NCBI RefSeq assembly: GCF_000993825.1
Contig: NZ_CP011114.1
Span: 4,030,001 to 4,094,000 of the forward strand
DNA: 64,000 nt
Source: Paenibacillus durus ATCC 35681
GTDB lineage: Bacteria; Bacillota; Bacilli; Paenibacillales; Paenibacillaceae
Reading direction: 5' to 3'
Both the position numbers and the translations under genes were made by a program. Every line of letters begins with the position of its first letter. Positions within the stretch are counted from its first letter, which is position 1. A model generated the notes under the pieces. That model was given only the letters and a program-made list of their open reading frames with translations. It was not told the DNA's origin and did no database searches. Below are positions 34,377-43,345 of the stretch, piece by piece.

Positions 34377-34604
34377 AAACATTCCCCCTAAATAATTTGC
34401 GGGAAGCCCTTGCCGGGATATTGCGCCCTAATACCCAAAGTCATTATTGTCCCAGCCTGCCGGCCTTCCGCTATAACCAAGTATACGGCCGGCCCGCGTA
34501 AAAGGTGGCACGCCCGCAAGAAAAAAGGCTCGGCATTCATAAACGAAGCGCAAAGGCCGCTTATCAATTACGGTCCGGCTGCCCCGGCTCCAATCCCCAC
34601 ATGA

Positions 34605-34653
34605 CAAAAAAGCGCAAGATCAAGGGCTGTATAGCCCATGAGCCTGCGCTTTC
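34605..34653 (-). terminator. Intrinsic terminator of the HPr-like gene
   Basis: Long stem with AAAGCGCA/TGCGCTTTTTT ends and an inner GGGCTATACAGCCC hairpin; T6 on the minus strand, 20 bp after the stop at 34673. Confidence 0.75.
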
Positions 34654-34672
34654 CGGTTCACTAAGCACCGCT

Positions 34673-34921
34673 TTAGCGGGAATCCATAATCTCGCACATA
34701 AAGTCCAGCGCTTCTTCTTCATCCTTGCCTTTTGTGCGGATGGTGATGACAAAGCCTTTTTTGAGCGGATACAGCATCATTCCCAGCAAGCTTTTCACAT
34801 CGATGACCGCATCCGGCTTGAGCAGAATAATCTCGGAAAGGTAACGTCCCGCTTTCATGGATATGCACTTGAGGTCATCGGAGGAAAAGTCGCGGGTCAA
34901 AGTAATATCGTGAACGCGCAT
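34673..34921 (-). CDS. HPr-like protein lacking the catalytic histidine
   Basis: An 82-aa protein with the HPr fold of the sugar phosphotransferase system. The second half aligns well (AVIDVKSLLGMMLYPLKKGFVITI, then GKDEEEALDFMCEIM), including a serine at residue 44 matching regulatory Ser46 of HPr. The region that should carry the phosphorylated His15 reads SSDDLKCISMKAG and has no histidine, as in the regulatory paralogue Crh. It therefore should not carry phosphate to sugars, but could be a regulatory partner if HPr kinase acts on Ser44. It lies alone between the prohibitin-like gene and the DAHP synthase. Confidence 0.75.
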   Translation of the reverse strand: MRVHDITLTRDFSSDDLKCISMKAGRYLSEIILLKPDAVIDVKSLLGMMLYPLKKGFVITIRTKGKDEEEALDFMCEIMDSR

Positions 34922-35080
34922 AAAGAGATCCCTCCCAAGGTTGTTACCCCAAATTTTAGCACTGGCTGCAGCAGCTTGAAAGGTCGTCCGGCCTATTAAT
35001 CATGACAAAATCGGGACATTGCGCTTTCTGTCGGCTTCGGGTGAAGCTGTAAGACAGCCCCGCTGCACTTTTACGGACGA

Positions 35081-36160
35081 TTATTGACGGTACAGGCCCG
35101 ACGCCTTTACTTCGTCGAAGAACGTGTTGAACTCATCGATGTTAAGCTGCTGCGCCGCATCGGACAGCGCCGTCGCCGGATCGGGATGAACCTCGACCAT
35201 AATGCCGTCGGCTCCCGCCGCAAGCGCAGCCTTCGCGCATGGAACGAGAATATCCTTGCGGCCGGTAGAGTGGGTTACGTCGACCAGCACCGGCAGATGG
35301 CTCTCCTGCTTCAGAATCGGCACGGCGGAAATATCGAGCGTGTTGCGCGTCCATTTCTCGTAGGTGCGGATGCCGCGTTCAATCAGCATGACCTGCGTAT
35401 TGCCGCGGGACATAATGTACTCCGCCGCATGCAGGAACTCCTCCATCGTCGCCGCAAGTCCGCGTTTCAGTAGCACCGGCTTGTTCACTTCTCCGGCAGC
35501 CTTCAGCAGCTCGAAGTTCTGCATGTTGCGCGCGCCGATCTGGATGATATCGACATAATCGAGCGATGGCTCGATGTGCGCCGGGTCCACGATTTCGCTG
35601 ATGGTCAGAAGGCCGTATTCATCCGCGGCTTCACGTAGAATACGCAGTCCGTCCATGCCGAGCCCTTGGAAATCGTAAGGCGAGGTGCGAGGCTTGAACG
35701 CGCCGCCACGCATGACGCGAACGCCCGCCTTTTGCAGCGCTGCGGCTACCGCCCGGGTCTGCTTCTCACTCTCGATCGAGCAGGGACCGGCCACCATCAG
35801 CGAAGCTCTGCCGCCCACCACTACATCCTGAGGAAGAAGGATAACGGTGTCTTCCTTGCGGGTCTTGCGGCTTACAAGCAGGCTCTTCTTGTGCTCAGCG
35901 CTTTGCAGGTCAAGCGATGCCTTGAAGATCTGCTTGAACAGCGTGCGGATTGTGCTTTCGGTGAAGGGTCCCTTGTTTTCGGCAACGAGCTTCTCTAGCA
36001 TCTTCTTTTCACGCTCGGGATCGAATTTCGGCACTCCCTGCTTCTCCTTGACAACTCCGATGTCTCTTACAACCGTCGCCCGTTCGGAAATCAGCGCGAG
36101 CAGTTCGCTGTTGATCTCATCCAGCCTGTTTCTTAATTGTTCCAATTCCGCATTACTCAT
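35081..36160 (-). CDS. aroA: Bifunctional chorismate mutase / DAHP synthase
   Basis: Two-domain enzyme of the shikimate pathway (359 aa). Residues 1-85 form an AroQ-type chorismate mutase ([36 protein letters not shown]). Residues 110-359 are a type I-beta DAHP synthase ([81 protein letters not shown]). It condenses PEP and erythrose-4-phosphate; the mutase domain serves as a chorismate/prephenate feedback sensor. B. subtilis uses the symbol aroA for this fusion. A T-box leader precedes it, so transcription should respond to uncharged tRNA for an aromatic amino acid. Start: ATG 36160. Confidence 0.92.
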   Translation of the reverse strand: MSNAELEQLRNRLDEINSELLALISERATVVRDIGVVKEKQGVPKFDPEREKKMLEKLVAENKGPFTESTIRTLFKQIFKASLDLQSAEHKKSLLVSRKTRKEDTVILLPQDVVVGGRASLMVAGPCSIESEKQTRAVAAALQKAGVRVMRGGAFKPRTSPYDFQGLGMDGLRILREAADEYGLLTISEIVDPAHIEPSLDYVDIIQIGARNMQNFELLKAAGEVNKPVLLKRGLAATMEEFLHAAEYIMSRGNTQVMLIERGIRTYEKWTRNTLDISAVPILKQESHLPVLVDVTHSTGRKDILVPCAKAALAAGADGIMVEVHPDPATALSDAAQQLNIDEFNTFFDEVKASGLYRQ

Positions 36161-36194
36161 ATTGTGCTGCACTCCCTCTTCTTTTTTTATATCA

Positions 36195-36475
36195 ACGCAA
36201 AAAAAGCTCTCCGTCAAGGGACGAGGAGCCGTGGTACCACCCTTATTTAGAGCCGTTCTTCAAAGGCGGAAGAATTAGCTCTGTCTTAAACCCGGTAACG
36301 CGGGGCGCGGGCTTCCCTACCCATACCCTGCAAAGGGCACTTCAGGAACCGACTACGAAGTGAACTTCGGCGGCAGTCGTCTCAGAGGCAGCTCTCAGTC
36401 TTCGGCATGCCTTCCCTGTTCAGATCCGGAATTTGCGCTTACTCTCTTCATCAACGTCTTTACGGTTATTTCTTC
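36195..36475 (-). promoter_or_regulatory. T-box riboswitch leader of the DAHP synthase gene, probably Phe-specific
   Basis: On the minus strand the conserved T-box AGGGTGGTACCACGG (36229-36243) is followed by a terminator (GCTCCTCGTC/GACGGAGAGC, then T7 near 36202-36208). Upstream, stem I shows the AGUA element (GAGAGTAAGC) and a lower helix ATGAAG/CTTCGT. In the specifier loop the 3' strand reads GAAGTTCAC, which gives TTC (complement of 36362-36364) followed by A as the specifier, matching tRNA-Phe. The T-box itself is certain; the codon is inferred from my hand folding. Confidence 0.85.
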
Positions 36476-36491
36476 TGGTATCTTAATGGAT

Positions 36492-36521
36492 ATTATATTT
36501 TGTTGCAATAGATTTAATCAA
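36492..36521 (-). promoter_or_regulatory. Sigma-A promoter of the T-box/DAHP synthase transcript
   Basis: TTGATT (36516-36521), 18-bp spacer, TATAAT (36492-36497) on the minus strand, just upstream of the T-box stem I. Confidence 0.65.
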
Positions 36522-36646
36522 CGCGTTAAAGTGCCGAATGATTGGTCATGGCTAAAAATCCTGTTTTCCCAAAAAATGTAGTACCTGTCCATCGCGCTGA
36601 ATACGATAAAATATACCATCCATTCGGCTGACGAGGAGACGTGACC

Positions 36647-37279
36647 GTGGAAATCTTTATCGGCTACATTATTCTTGGTCTATCGCTTTCCGCCCCCATA
36701 GGACCCATTAACGCCGCACAATTGGACAAAGGCATACGCAGCGGCTTTTGGCACGCCTGGTTTGTCGGGCTTGGCGCCATTTGCGCGGATATTTTATATA
36801 TGCTGCTTGTCTATTTAGGCGTCATTCATCTGCTGGAGTCCCCTTATATCAAGGCTTTCCTTTGGCTGTTCGGCTTTCTTGTGCTGACCTACACCGGCGT
36901 TGAAAGTATTAAGGATGCCGGACATATTTCATTATCGGATTCAAGACGGGAGGAGAACCGGCTCAGTAAGTCCCTGCTGTCCGGATTTCTAATGTCCCTG
37001 TTCAATCCGCTGTCGATCCTGTTCTGGCTGGGCATATACGGCTCCGTATTGGCCAAGGCAGCCGAAGAATATCCCATGCGGCAGCTGCTTCTTTACAGCA
37101 GCGGTATAGTTCTGGGCATTCTTCTATGGGACATCAGCATGGCCGGCGCCGCCAGCTTTTTCCGTAAACTCTTGACGAATCGTGTGTTAAAAGGTCTGTC
37201 CGTATTATCCGGGCTGTCGCTGGTCGGCTTCGGTCTTTACTTTGGCTTGGAAGCGGCCCGGCTGCTCTTTCCCCGCTAA
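36647..37279 (+). CDS. LysE-family amino-acid exporter-like protein
   Basis: Membrane protein of 210 aa with six hydrophobic segments. The family signature LSLSAPIGPINAAQLDKGIRSG lies at the N-terminus and a second conserved part at GFLMSLFNPLSILFWLGIYG, as in LysE/RhtB exporters of amino acids or their analogues. Substrate unknown. Start: the GTG at 36647 has GAGGAG 8 bp upstream; an in-frame GTG at 36641 is too close. It is divergent from the T-box-controlled DAHP synthase. Confidence 0.82.
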   Translation: MEIFIGYIILGLSLSAPIGPINAAQLDKGIRSGFWHAWFVGLGAICADILYMLLVYLGVIHLLESPYIKAFLWLFGFLVLTYTGVESIKDAGHISLSDSRREENRLSKSLLSGFLMSLFNPLSILFWLGIYGSVLAKAAEEYPMRQLLLYSSGIVLGILLWDISMAGAASFFRKLLTNRVLKGLSVLSGLSLVGFGLYFGLEAARLLFPR

Positions 37280-37309
37280 GTCGCACAGGTCCGGGTGCAG
37301 CCCGCATGT

Positions 37310-38746
37310 TTAAGAGCGCGATTTGCGCAGACGGATCGCCTTAACGCGAAGACCGCCGGCCAAGCTTCCGTCCAGGGGTACATTGACCGGCGTCTGCTGC
37401 TCATCCGCTTCCTCCCGCTCGCTGCTCCGTTTTTTACGCACATGCTGGACAATCGCGTCACAGCTGGCAATCAGCGCCACAAGCAGCAGGCTGATGAATA
37501 ACCCGGGCCGGCTCTCATGGTGAAATAACGTTCCGGCGGCCGCAGCGAAGATCAGTATCAGCCCGCACCAGCGTTTGACTCTGCCGAGCTTGGCGGGCTT
37601 CAGCAGCTTGGCGGAAGACAGCAATATAAACGTCCAGTTGTACAGCAGCATCAGACCAGCCGCCGTGGTGATGTATTCATATACTTTTCCCGGCATCAGA
37701 AGAGACATAACGATGGTAGCCGAAAGACCAGCCGCGATCAGCCCGAGCGCAGACAGCGGATATTTGCCTTTCAGCTTCCTCGAGAATGCCCCTGGAGCGT
37801 CGCCTTCCTGCGCAAGGGTGATGATCATGGAAGTAACGGCATACAGCGAAGCGGTCATCGTTGAGAAGCCGGCAACGATCAGCACCCCGTTAAAGACATG
37901 GGGAACAAAAGCCAGGTTGTCGCTGCTTAAAGCCAGTACAAACGGGCTCTCTTTCGAGTTGAATTTGGAATACGGTACCATCGTGACGGCCAGGGCGATC
38001 GACAGGGCATACACCACGGCCAGGGCCAGCAGCATGATCTTCCCCGCTTTGGGAGCTTCCTCCGGCTTGCGGAGCCGGTAAGACATGATGCCAAGCACCT
38101 CAATGCCTCCATAAGCGTAAAAGGCAAAAATAAAGGACGACCACAACCCCGCTGCGCCCCTTGGGAAAATCTCGGCAGCTGTCAGCGGCACATTCGGCTT
38201 ATACCGCCCGCCGTCGATCCAGCCTGTAAGAAGTCCTATCGCAATAATCAGAAACATGAGTATCGCGGCGATTTTGATGACGGCAAGCACATTCTCAACC
38301 CTATCAAACCCCTTGTTCCCAAAAAAAACGATAATCAGGCTGAGCAAACCGAAACCGGCGGCGAATATCCACATCGGAACAGATGAAAACCAGAACCGCG
38401 AGAAGATGGACAAGGCTGTAAGCTGGCTGCCCATAATAAGCAGTTCGGAGCACAAGTATACATATCCGCTCCCGAATCCCGCCCATCCCCCGAACGCCTT
38501 CTGCGCATAGGAACGGAACGAGCCCTGCTCCGGGTGATCCGCCGTCATCCGCGCCAGTGCGTCAAAGACAACATAGGTTCCGGCCGCAGCCAGAAGATAA
38601 GCGATCAGTACAGACGGTCCTCCGATCATAATCGCCAGACCCGACCCCAAAAAATAGCCGGTTCCAATCGTTCCCGCGACTCCCAGCAAAGACAGCTGCC
38701 ACCACTTGAGTTTCCCGCTGTCTTTCGCAGCCGAGTGTTTTCCCAT
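37310..38746 (-). CDS. APC-superfamily amino acid permease
   Basis: Amino acid permease of 478 aa with about twelve transmembrane segments. The first helix carries the substrate-binding GVAGTIGTGYFLGSGLA of the amino acid transporter family. Other family features are ADHPEQGSFRSYAQKAFGGWAGF and FAFYAYGGIEVLGIMSYR. Length and sequence fit the AAT subgroup; which amino acid is carried cannot be told. A soluble basic tail (VRKKRSSEREEADEQQ) ends the protein. The ATG at 38746 follows GAGGAAAGG; the frame extends to 38776. Confidence 0.88.
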   Translation of the reverse strand: MGKHSAAKDSGKLKWWQLSLLGVAGTIGTGYFLGSGLAIMIGGPSVLIAYLLAAAGTYVVFDALARMTADHPEQGSFRSYAQKAFGGWAGFGSGYVYLCSELLIMGSQLTALSIFSRFWFSSVPMWIFAAGFGLLSLIIVFFGNKGFDRVENVLAVIKIAAILMFLIIAIGLLTGWIDGGRYKPNVPLTAAEIFPRGAAGLWSSFIFAFYAYGGIEVLGIMSYRLRKPEEAPKAGKIMLLALAVVYALSIALAVTMVPYSKFNSKESPFVLALSSDNLAFVPHVFNGVLIVAGFSTMTASLYAVTSMIITLAQEGDAPGAFSRKLKGKYPLSALGLIAAGLSATIVMSLLMPGKVYEYITTAAGLMLLYNWTFILLSSAKLLKPAKLGRVKRWCGLILIFAAAAGTLFHHESRPGLFISLLLVALIASCDAIVQHVRKKRSSEREEADEQQTPVNVPLDGSLAGGLRVKAIRLRKSRS

Positions 38747-38874
38747 ATTCCTTTCCTCGCTTGAAGTCATTTTCATGATTTTTTTATCATGCCATTATTT
38801 CAAATAATAATTCGTTGAACAGTATGATATACTTACTAAAATAGGTCTATCAGCCTACTTATGAGGTGCTTTAT

Positions 38875-39507
38875 ATGAAATATACAGGAAGGATTCTAGC
38901 CATAAGCATTTATCTCACGGCGCACAGCTTCTACCTCCTTTACTACATTCTTAGCGGCAGAGGCATCACAATGCTGGATTGGCTAGGGTATCCCCTATTT
39001 ACGGTGATATGCTACCTGGCGGGTCTTCAATTCGACCGGGCCGTTTTTAATTCCGAGAGAGATCCTTTGACCGGGCTATTTAACCGCAGAAATATGGAAG
39101 CCCGAATCGCCAAAATGATGGCAGCCGCAGACCGCAACGGGCATAAAGTATTTGTCCTCGCCATCGACTGTGATAATTTCAAGTGGATCAATGATACGCT
39201 GAATCATGGGACCGGAGACACCGTACTTATTGAAATCAGCAAGATCCTGCTGCTGGAGAGGGGCAAGCGCACAATTGCCATCCGCTGGGGAGGAGATGAG
39301 TTTCTGCTGTGCGGGCTATGCTCCGGTCCATCCGAGGTGGAGGAGATTAAGCTCCGGATCCAGAATGGCATCAGCCGCTTGTCCGGCAAGATGAATCTGC
39401 CCGTCAATATCTCCATTGGCTCCGCCCTCTATCCCGACGACGACAAGACCGTATCCGCGCTGATTAATCTCGCCGATCTCAATATGTACACCCAGAAAAA
39501 ATCATGA
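38875..39507 (+). CDS. Membrane-bound GGDEF diguanylate cyclase
   Basis: Protein of 210 aa with two or three N-terminal transmembrane segments (residues about 5-55) and one GGDEF domain. It begins RDPLTGLFNRRNMEARI and carries the intact active site IRWGGDEFLLCG; the Mg-binding Asp in LAIDCDNFKWINDTLNHGTGD is present. It should make cyclic di-GMP. The product-inhibition RxxD site upstream of GGDEF is absent. No separate sensory domain is seen, so the membrane part may sense the signal. GAGG lies 8 bp before the ATG at 38875. Confidence 0.85.
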   Translation: MKYTGRILAISIYLTAHSFYLLYYILSGRGITMLDWLGYPLFTVICYLAGLQFDRAVFNSERDPLTGLFNRRNMEARIAKMMAAADRNGHKVFVLAIDCDNFKWINDTLNHGTGDTVLIEISKILLLERGKRTIAIRWGGDEFLLCGLCSGPSEVEEIKLRIQNGISRLSGKMNLPVNISIGSALYPDDDKTVSALINLADLNMYTQKKS

Positions 39508-39512
39508 AAATA

Positions 39513-39550
39513 GCTGTCTCATCCGTAGAATAGTCTACTTTTGAGACAGC
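39513..39550. terminator. Bidirectional terminator between GGDEF and NifK-like genes
   Basis: Arms GCTGTCTCA and TGAGACAGC with an inner TAGA/TCTA pairing, between convergent stops at 39507 and 39592. Confidence 0.7.
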
Positions 39551-39591
39551 CTGCTTTAGATCCGGCTTATATTCGAGACTTTCGCTCAATT

Positions 39592-40998
39592 TCATTTTCC
39601 CTGAAACTGAATCTCTCCGCCCACTCCTGAAAAAGCCGGCTTCAGATTTGTTCCCTGCCCGTCCCTGTCACTCCCCGCATTGCCTAGAATGGCGTCTCCG
39701 ACATCCTCAAGCAGCGTGAATGCGCCGTCAAAGCCGGCATATCCTTTCGTAAGCACGATTCTCTCTGCAAGCGGAAACGATACAGGAATAAACGGAATCC
39801 CTTTAAGTTCCGCCGCGCGGCGCTCAATCGAGCTTCCGAGCAGCAGCTCAATTTCTTCTGCGATCAGCAGTTCTTCAATGATTTTCGCGTCGCTCTCAAA
39901 TACAATTCCCGCATCGGAATCCGGCTGCCATTCCTTCCATTGCCGGACAATCGAATCGCGAACCTGCTGCGGGAGATCATCGGTAACGACAATCAGGGAA
40001 GGCAGCAGGCCGAGCGGATCGGTCAGAAAGCGGGCCGGTCCGAGAACGGCAGCGCTGTCGCCAACGAGGGCGAACCTTTTCTGGAAGCCATACTTGTAGT
40101 AAGCATCCAGAAACTGCAGGATGTAGTATCTCTCGCTATTTTCCTTGCGGGCGATCCAAGCCTCGACCTTCTCTTGCTCCAGATCCAGCTGCTTCCCGAC
40201 GCATCTTAACAGTTCCCCGGTCTGCTGTGCACCTACCGGATATCCGTCGAAGTGAACATAGGGAATGCCCGCGTTGCTTTCCAGCCATTCGCAGACATCC
40301 AGACTGTGCGCGGAGAAAGAGACATTCAGTGCCGCGTTAAAAATGGTTGTCCACTCCTGAACGTCCGCTTCCGGTCCAAACAGCACATTTGCGTCGGCGC
40401 CGATCCCCTTCAGGCTATCCTTGAGTCCCTTCAGATTTCCGCGCCAGAACACATCCTGCTCGGGAATGATGCCAAGCAGATTCACAAGCCGGTCATTTTT
40501 CCGGATAGGCCGCTGCTCTCCGTCCGTGCGGGCGATCTTGTCGAACTGGCGCAGCAGGCCGGTCAACGCAGCCGTATAACCGTTATGGACGCTTCCCTTA
40601 AAGCCCGGAGTACTGATATGAATAGCTTTGTACTGCTGCTCCTGCAGCTCCTTGGTCATCGCCGGCACATCGTCGCCGACAAGCTCGGGCGTACAGCCGG
40701 TCAGCACCACGTAGAAGTCGCCGTCCTTGATCTTCACCGTATTTTTGAGCTGCTCTCTGAGTCTTGAGCTTCCGCCGAACACGACCTGTCTTTCCAGAAA
40801 ATTGGTTGACGGGATACCAAGCCCGCCCGTGTAGCCGGAACCGCCGTTTCCGCTTAGGCTGCTGACCCCGGCATACTGCTGAACGCCGCAGCCCGAGGTG
40901 GAATGGATGATCGGCACAGCGCCTTCAATCGACTTGATCGTCTGGACCGCTCCATGCAGCAAGCAGCTGTTCCGGTTTCCCGCCGTCGTCGTTCCCAT
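39592..40998 (-). CDS. Nitrogenase component 1-like protein, NifK-like subunit
   Basis: Protein of 468 aa with the oxidoreductase/nitrogenase component 1 fold. Three cysteines sit where NifK binds the P-cluster: C12 (NSCLLHGA), C37 (HSTSGCGVQQYAG) and C102 (VVLTGCTPELVGDD). The C12-C37 spacing equals that of NifK C70-C95, and TGCTPELVGDD matches the NifK/NifN signature around C153. It should form a tetramer with the NifD-like protein and take electrons from the NifH-like protein. It starts one base after the NifD-like stop, with AGGAGGTG upstream, and is the last gene of the metK operon. Reaction and substrate are unknown. Confidence 0.82.
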   Translation of the reverse strand: MGTTTAGNRNSCLLHGAVQTIKSIEGAVPIIHSTSGCGVQQYAGVSSLSGNGGSGYTGGLGIPSTNFLERQVVFGGSSRLREQLKNTVKIKDGDFYVVLTGCTPELVGDDVPAMTKELQEQQYKAIHISTPGFKGSVHNGYTAALTGLLRQFDKIARTDGEQRPIRKNDRLVNLLGIIPEQDVFWRGNLKGLKDSLKGIGADANVLFGPEADVQEWTTIFNAALNVSFSAHSLDVCEWLESNAGIPYVHFDGYPVGAQQTGELLRCVGKQLDLEQEKVEAWIARKENSERYYILQFLDAYYKYGFQKRFALVGDSAAVLGPARFLTDPLGLLPSLIVVTDDLPQQVRDSIVRQWKEWQPDSDAGIVFESDAKIIEELLIAEEIELLLGSSIERRAAELKGIPFIPVSFPLAERIVLTKGYAGFDGAFTLLEDVGDAILGNAGSDRDGQGTNLKPAFSGVGGEIQFQGK

Positions 40999-40999
40999 C

Positions 41000-42403
41000 C
41001 TATTTCACCTCCTGCTTAATATGCCAGTTCGCGCTTTTACTCAGCCAGCCCGCCCGGTAAGAGGAGCCTCCGGCACTTAAATAACGGCTAAGCGCAGAGT
41101 TGCGCAGCGCTTTGGCAAACAGCGGGGCAAGCTCCTGAACGCCCCCGAAGCCGTATAAATCCACCGAATCGACAGCGGCAGCGGCGATCCCCGCTCTTGC
41201 CGCCCATACGGCGGCCTCGCCCTTCCCGATATACAGAGCGGGCTTCAATTTCCCCAGCGCGTTGGTCTTCTCAAAAGGCTGACCCGGCTGAATGTATACC
41301 TGCGGATTACTCCGGCTGGCCCATTCCCTGAGTCTTGGGCCATGCGAAATGTCGGCGTGAGTCAAACTTAACGCCACCACAACTCCCCCCAGCTCTTCCA
41401 CGAATTCCGCTATCCCGAACGCTTGCTCCGGAGGGAGGTCGACAATGACGGAGACTCCATCCAGCCGCTGCCGCTCCAAAGCTTGCGCCGCCGCAGCTTT
41501 CTCCTCTTCAATATAAGCCCGCGCCTGTCCGGTTGAGCCTCCGGCTCCGGCGGCGGCGAGCAGCCACCGCTCCGTTCCGGCAAGTCCGATCGGCGCGGTC
41601 TCCTCCAAATGAACGACGCCATGCGCCGCTTCCAGCCATTCCAGCAGGAAACGGGCGTCGTCCTGATCAATGGCAATGGATGCGGAGGCGCCCAGCGATT
41701 GCTGTAATGCAGAAATTGATATACTCCCTAATACGTTGTTATACGAAACTCCTGCTCCATTTAGATCTTTGATAATATTACCCGTTCTTGTTTCGGCTGC
41801 ACCGATTAAGTTAACAGCCGGAATGGGGGATGCGCCAGGGTCACCCTTCAATACGTATTTGGCCAGCGCATGAAAGACCAGATCATAGCCGTACACAGCA
41901 GTCCTGGAGCGGAAGCCTGCGGCAAATACCGGTACTACCGGAATGTTATAGAGGTCTTCCTTTTCCGTCGCTGCGGACAGAATATCGTCATTGTTAATAG
42001 CCACCACGGGCGTTGTAAGGATAAAAATAATTTCAGGACGCCATGTCCGGTACGCAAGGTCCACCGCTTCCCTGAGCTTGTCATCGGCGCCCAGGATCGA
42101 GTCATTCTCTTCAATATTCGTAATCAGCCAAGGACTGCCGCCTGCCTTAAGCTCATCTTCAAGCTTGATTGCACCGCAGCCCGGCGGACTGTGAATAATG
42201 GTGACACTGCCGCGGATTCGGCCCAGCAGCCGAATGGCGAAGGTAACCTCGTCAGCGTCCGTTTCCGAATACGTGCGGATTCTTTGCCTTGGCTCTTCCT
42301 GCTCCAGTTCATCCGCCAGGGCTGCGCAGTCGCCGTAGTAAGCCGTCAGCGCTCCCCTGCGCTTTTCCCTAGTACGGGGAAGCCGTTGTCTGATCTCGTT
42401 CAT
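41000..42403 (-). CDS. Nitrogenase component 1-like protein, NifD-like subunit with few cysteines
   Basis: Protein of 467 aa with the nitrogenase component 1 fold (TDADEVTFAIRLLGRIRGSV, HSPPGCGAIK, then LTTPVVAINNDDILSAA). It has only two cysteines, C26 and C76. C76 in PPGCG matches the second P-cluster ligand of NifD. The position of NifD C154 is not Cys (TTPVVAINNDD in place of a TTCPxGLIGDD-like motif), and no Cys corresponds to the FeMo-cofactor ligand. It therefore cannot build a standard P-cluster plus FeMo-co. Start: MNEIRQRL at 42403, AAGGAG 8 bp upstream; the open frame extends to 42481 inside nifH. It is 11 bp behind the NifH-like gene. Confidence 0.82.
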   Translation of the reverse strand: MNEIRQRLPRTREKRRGALTAYYGDCAALADELEQEEPRQRIRTYSETDADEVTFAIRLLGRIRGSVTIIHSPPGCGAIKLEDELKAGGSPWLITNIEENDSILGADDKLREAVDLAYRTWRPEIIFILTTPVVAINNDDILSAATEKEDLYNIPVVPVFAAGFRSRTAVYGYDLVFHALAKYVLKGDPGASPIPAVNLIGAAETRTGNIIKDLNGAGVSYNNVLGSISISALQQSLGASASIAIDQDDARFLLEWLEAAHGVVHLEETAPIGLAGTERWLLAAAGAGGSTGQARAYIEEEKAAAAQALERQRLDGVSVIVDLPPEQAFGIAEFVEELGGVVVALSLTHADISHGPRLREWASRSNPQVYIQPGQPFEKTNALGKLKPALYIGKGEAAVWAARAGIAAAAVDSVDLYGFGGVQELAPLFAKALRNSALSRYLSAGGSSYRAGWLSKSANWHIKQEVK

Positions 42404-42414
42404 TGTTCTTCTCC

Positions 42415-43281
42415 TTACCGTGCCGAGGCGGAGAAAGAAGCCGCCTCCTGGTTGATGGCGTCTCCCCAGCTTCTGGCCCAATCGCGAAGGTCGGTGACAT
42501 TCAGCGGATTCGGAACGGACAGATTCTCGTTGCCGGCTACATGCGCGGCCAGCTTCCGGTACACATCGGCCTGCTCCGAGCCAGGGCTCGCTTCAATCAC
42601 CGTCTTGCCATAGAGCTCGCTCTGGGCAACCACGGGTGAACGGGGCACGAACCCGGCTACGGCTGCGCCTGTCCGCTCCGCGAAATCCGTAATCAGCGAT
42701 TCCGGGTAACCGGGCAGAATACTGTTTCCAATGATGCCGCCGAGCTTCGCTCCTCCGGACGGAGCATATTTGCCGATCGCCTTGAACAGATTGTTGGCGG
42801 CGTAGATCGCCATGAAGTCCGAGGAGCTGACCACATAGGCTCTGTCGGTAATTCCGTCGCGGATCGGTACGGCGAAGCCGCCGCACACCACATCTCCCAG
42901 GACGTCATACAGCACATAATCGGCTTCGTATTCTTCAAAGACATTAAGCTCTTGAAGCAGGCTGACGGCGGCGTTGATGCCGCGCCCCGCGCAGCCCACG
43001 CCTGGCACCGGTCCGCCCGCTTCGATGCAGAGCACACCCTTAAACCCGATCGCCGACACATCCTGCAGCTTCACTTTGGAGCTGTCTCTCAGGCTGTCAA
43101 TCACCGTCGGCAAATAGTCGCCGCCTCTTAGCGTATTGGTGGAATCGCTTTTGGGATCGCATCCGATCTGGATCACCCGATAGCCCGCTTCTGCGAGAGC
43201 GGCGCTAATATTGGATGTCGTAGTCGACTTCCCGATGCCGCCCTTGCCGTAGATTGCAATATGCTTTGTTGCTTTCGCCAT
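42415..43281 (-). CDS. NifH-like Fe protein (nitrogenase-like reductase)
   Basis: ATP-dependent electron donor of 288 aa, close to NifH/BchL/CfbC proteins. The P-loop is [15 protein letters not shown], and switch regions are CDPKSDST and [14 protein letters not shown]. The two cysteines that bridge the 4Fe-4S cluster in the homodimer are C97 (GVGCAGRGI) and C133 (DVVCGGF), and the Arg of GCAGRG is kept. It should pass electrons to the NifD/NifK-like tetramer at the cost of ATP. It lies 64 bp behind metK and 11 bp before the NifD-like gene. No nifB, nifE or nifN partner lies in the window, so it is not a nitrogen-fixation locus as usually understood. Confidence 0.9.
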   Translation of the reverse strand: MAKATKHIAIYGKGGIGKSTTTSNISAALAEAGYRVIQIGCDPKSDSTNTLRGGDYLPTVIDSLRDSSKVKLQDVSAIGFKGVLCIEAGGPVPGVGCAGRGINAAVSLLQELNVFEEYEADYVLYDVLGDVVCGGFAVPIRDGITDRAYVVSSSDFMAIYAANNLFKAIGKYAPSGGAKLGGIIGNSILPGYPESLITDFAERTGAAVAGFVPRSPVVAQSELYGKTVIEASPGSEQADVYRKLAAHVAGNENLSVPNPLNVTDLRDWARSWGDAINQEAASFSASAR

Positions 43282-43345
43282 CCTTATATCCTCCTGTCTG
43301 CATATCCTTCTGGTCTGCCGCCATTACTCCGGTTCAGCTTTGTGA

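Noticed and set aside
39592..43281. A true nitrogen-fixation (nifHDK) cluster
   Set aside because: The NifD-like protein lacks the P-cluster and FeMo-co cysteines, and no nifB, nifE, nifN or other maturation genes are present.
39592..43281. Direct assignment to methylthio-alkane reductase (Mar)
   Set aside because: The link to methionine genes is suggestive, but the missing cofactor ligand and the presence of metK do not fit; I leave the function open.
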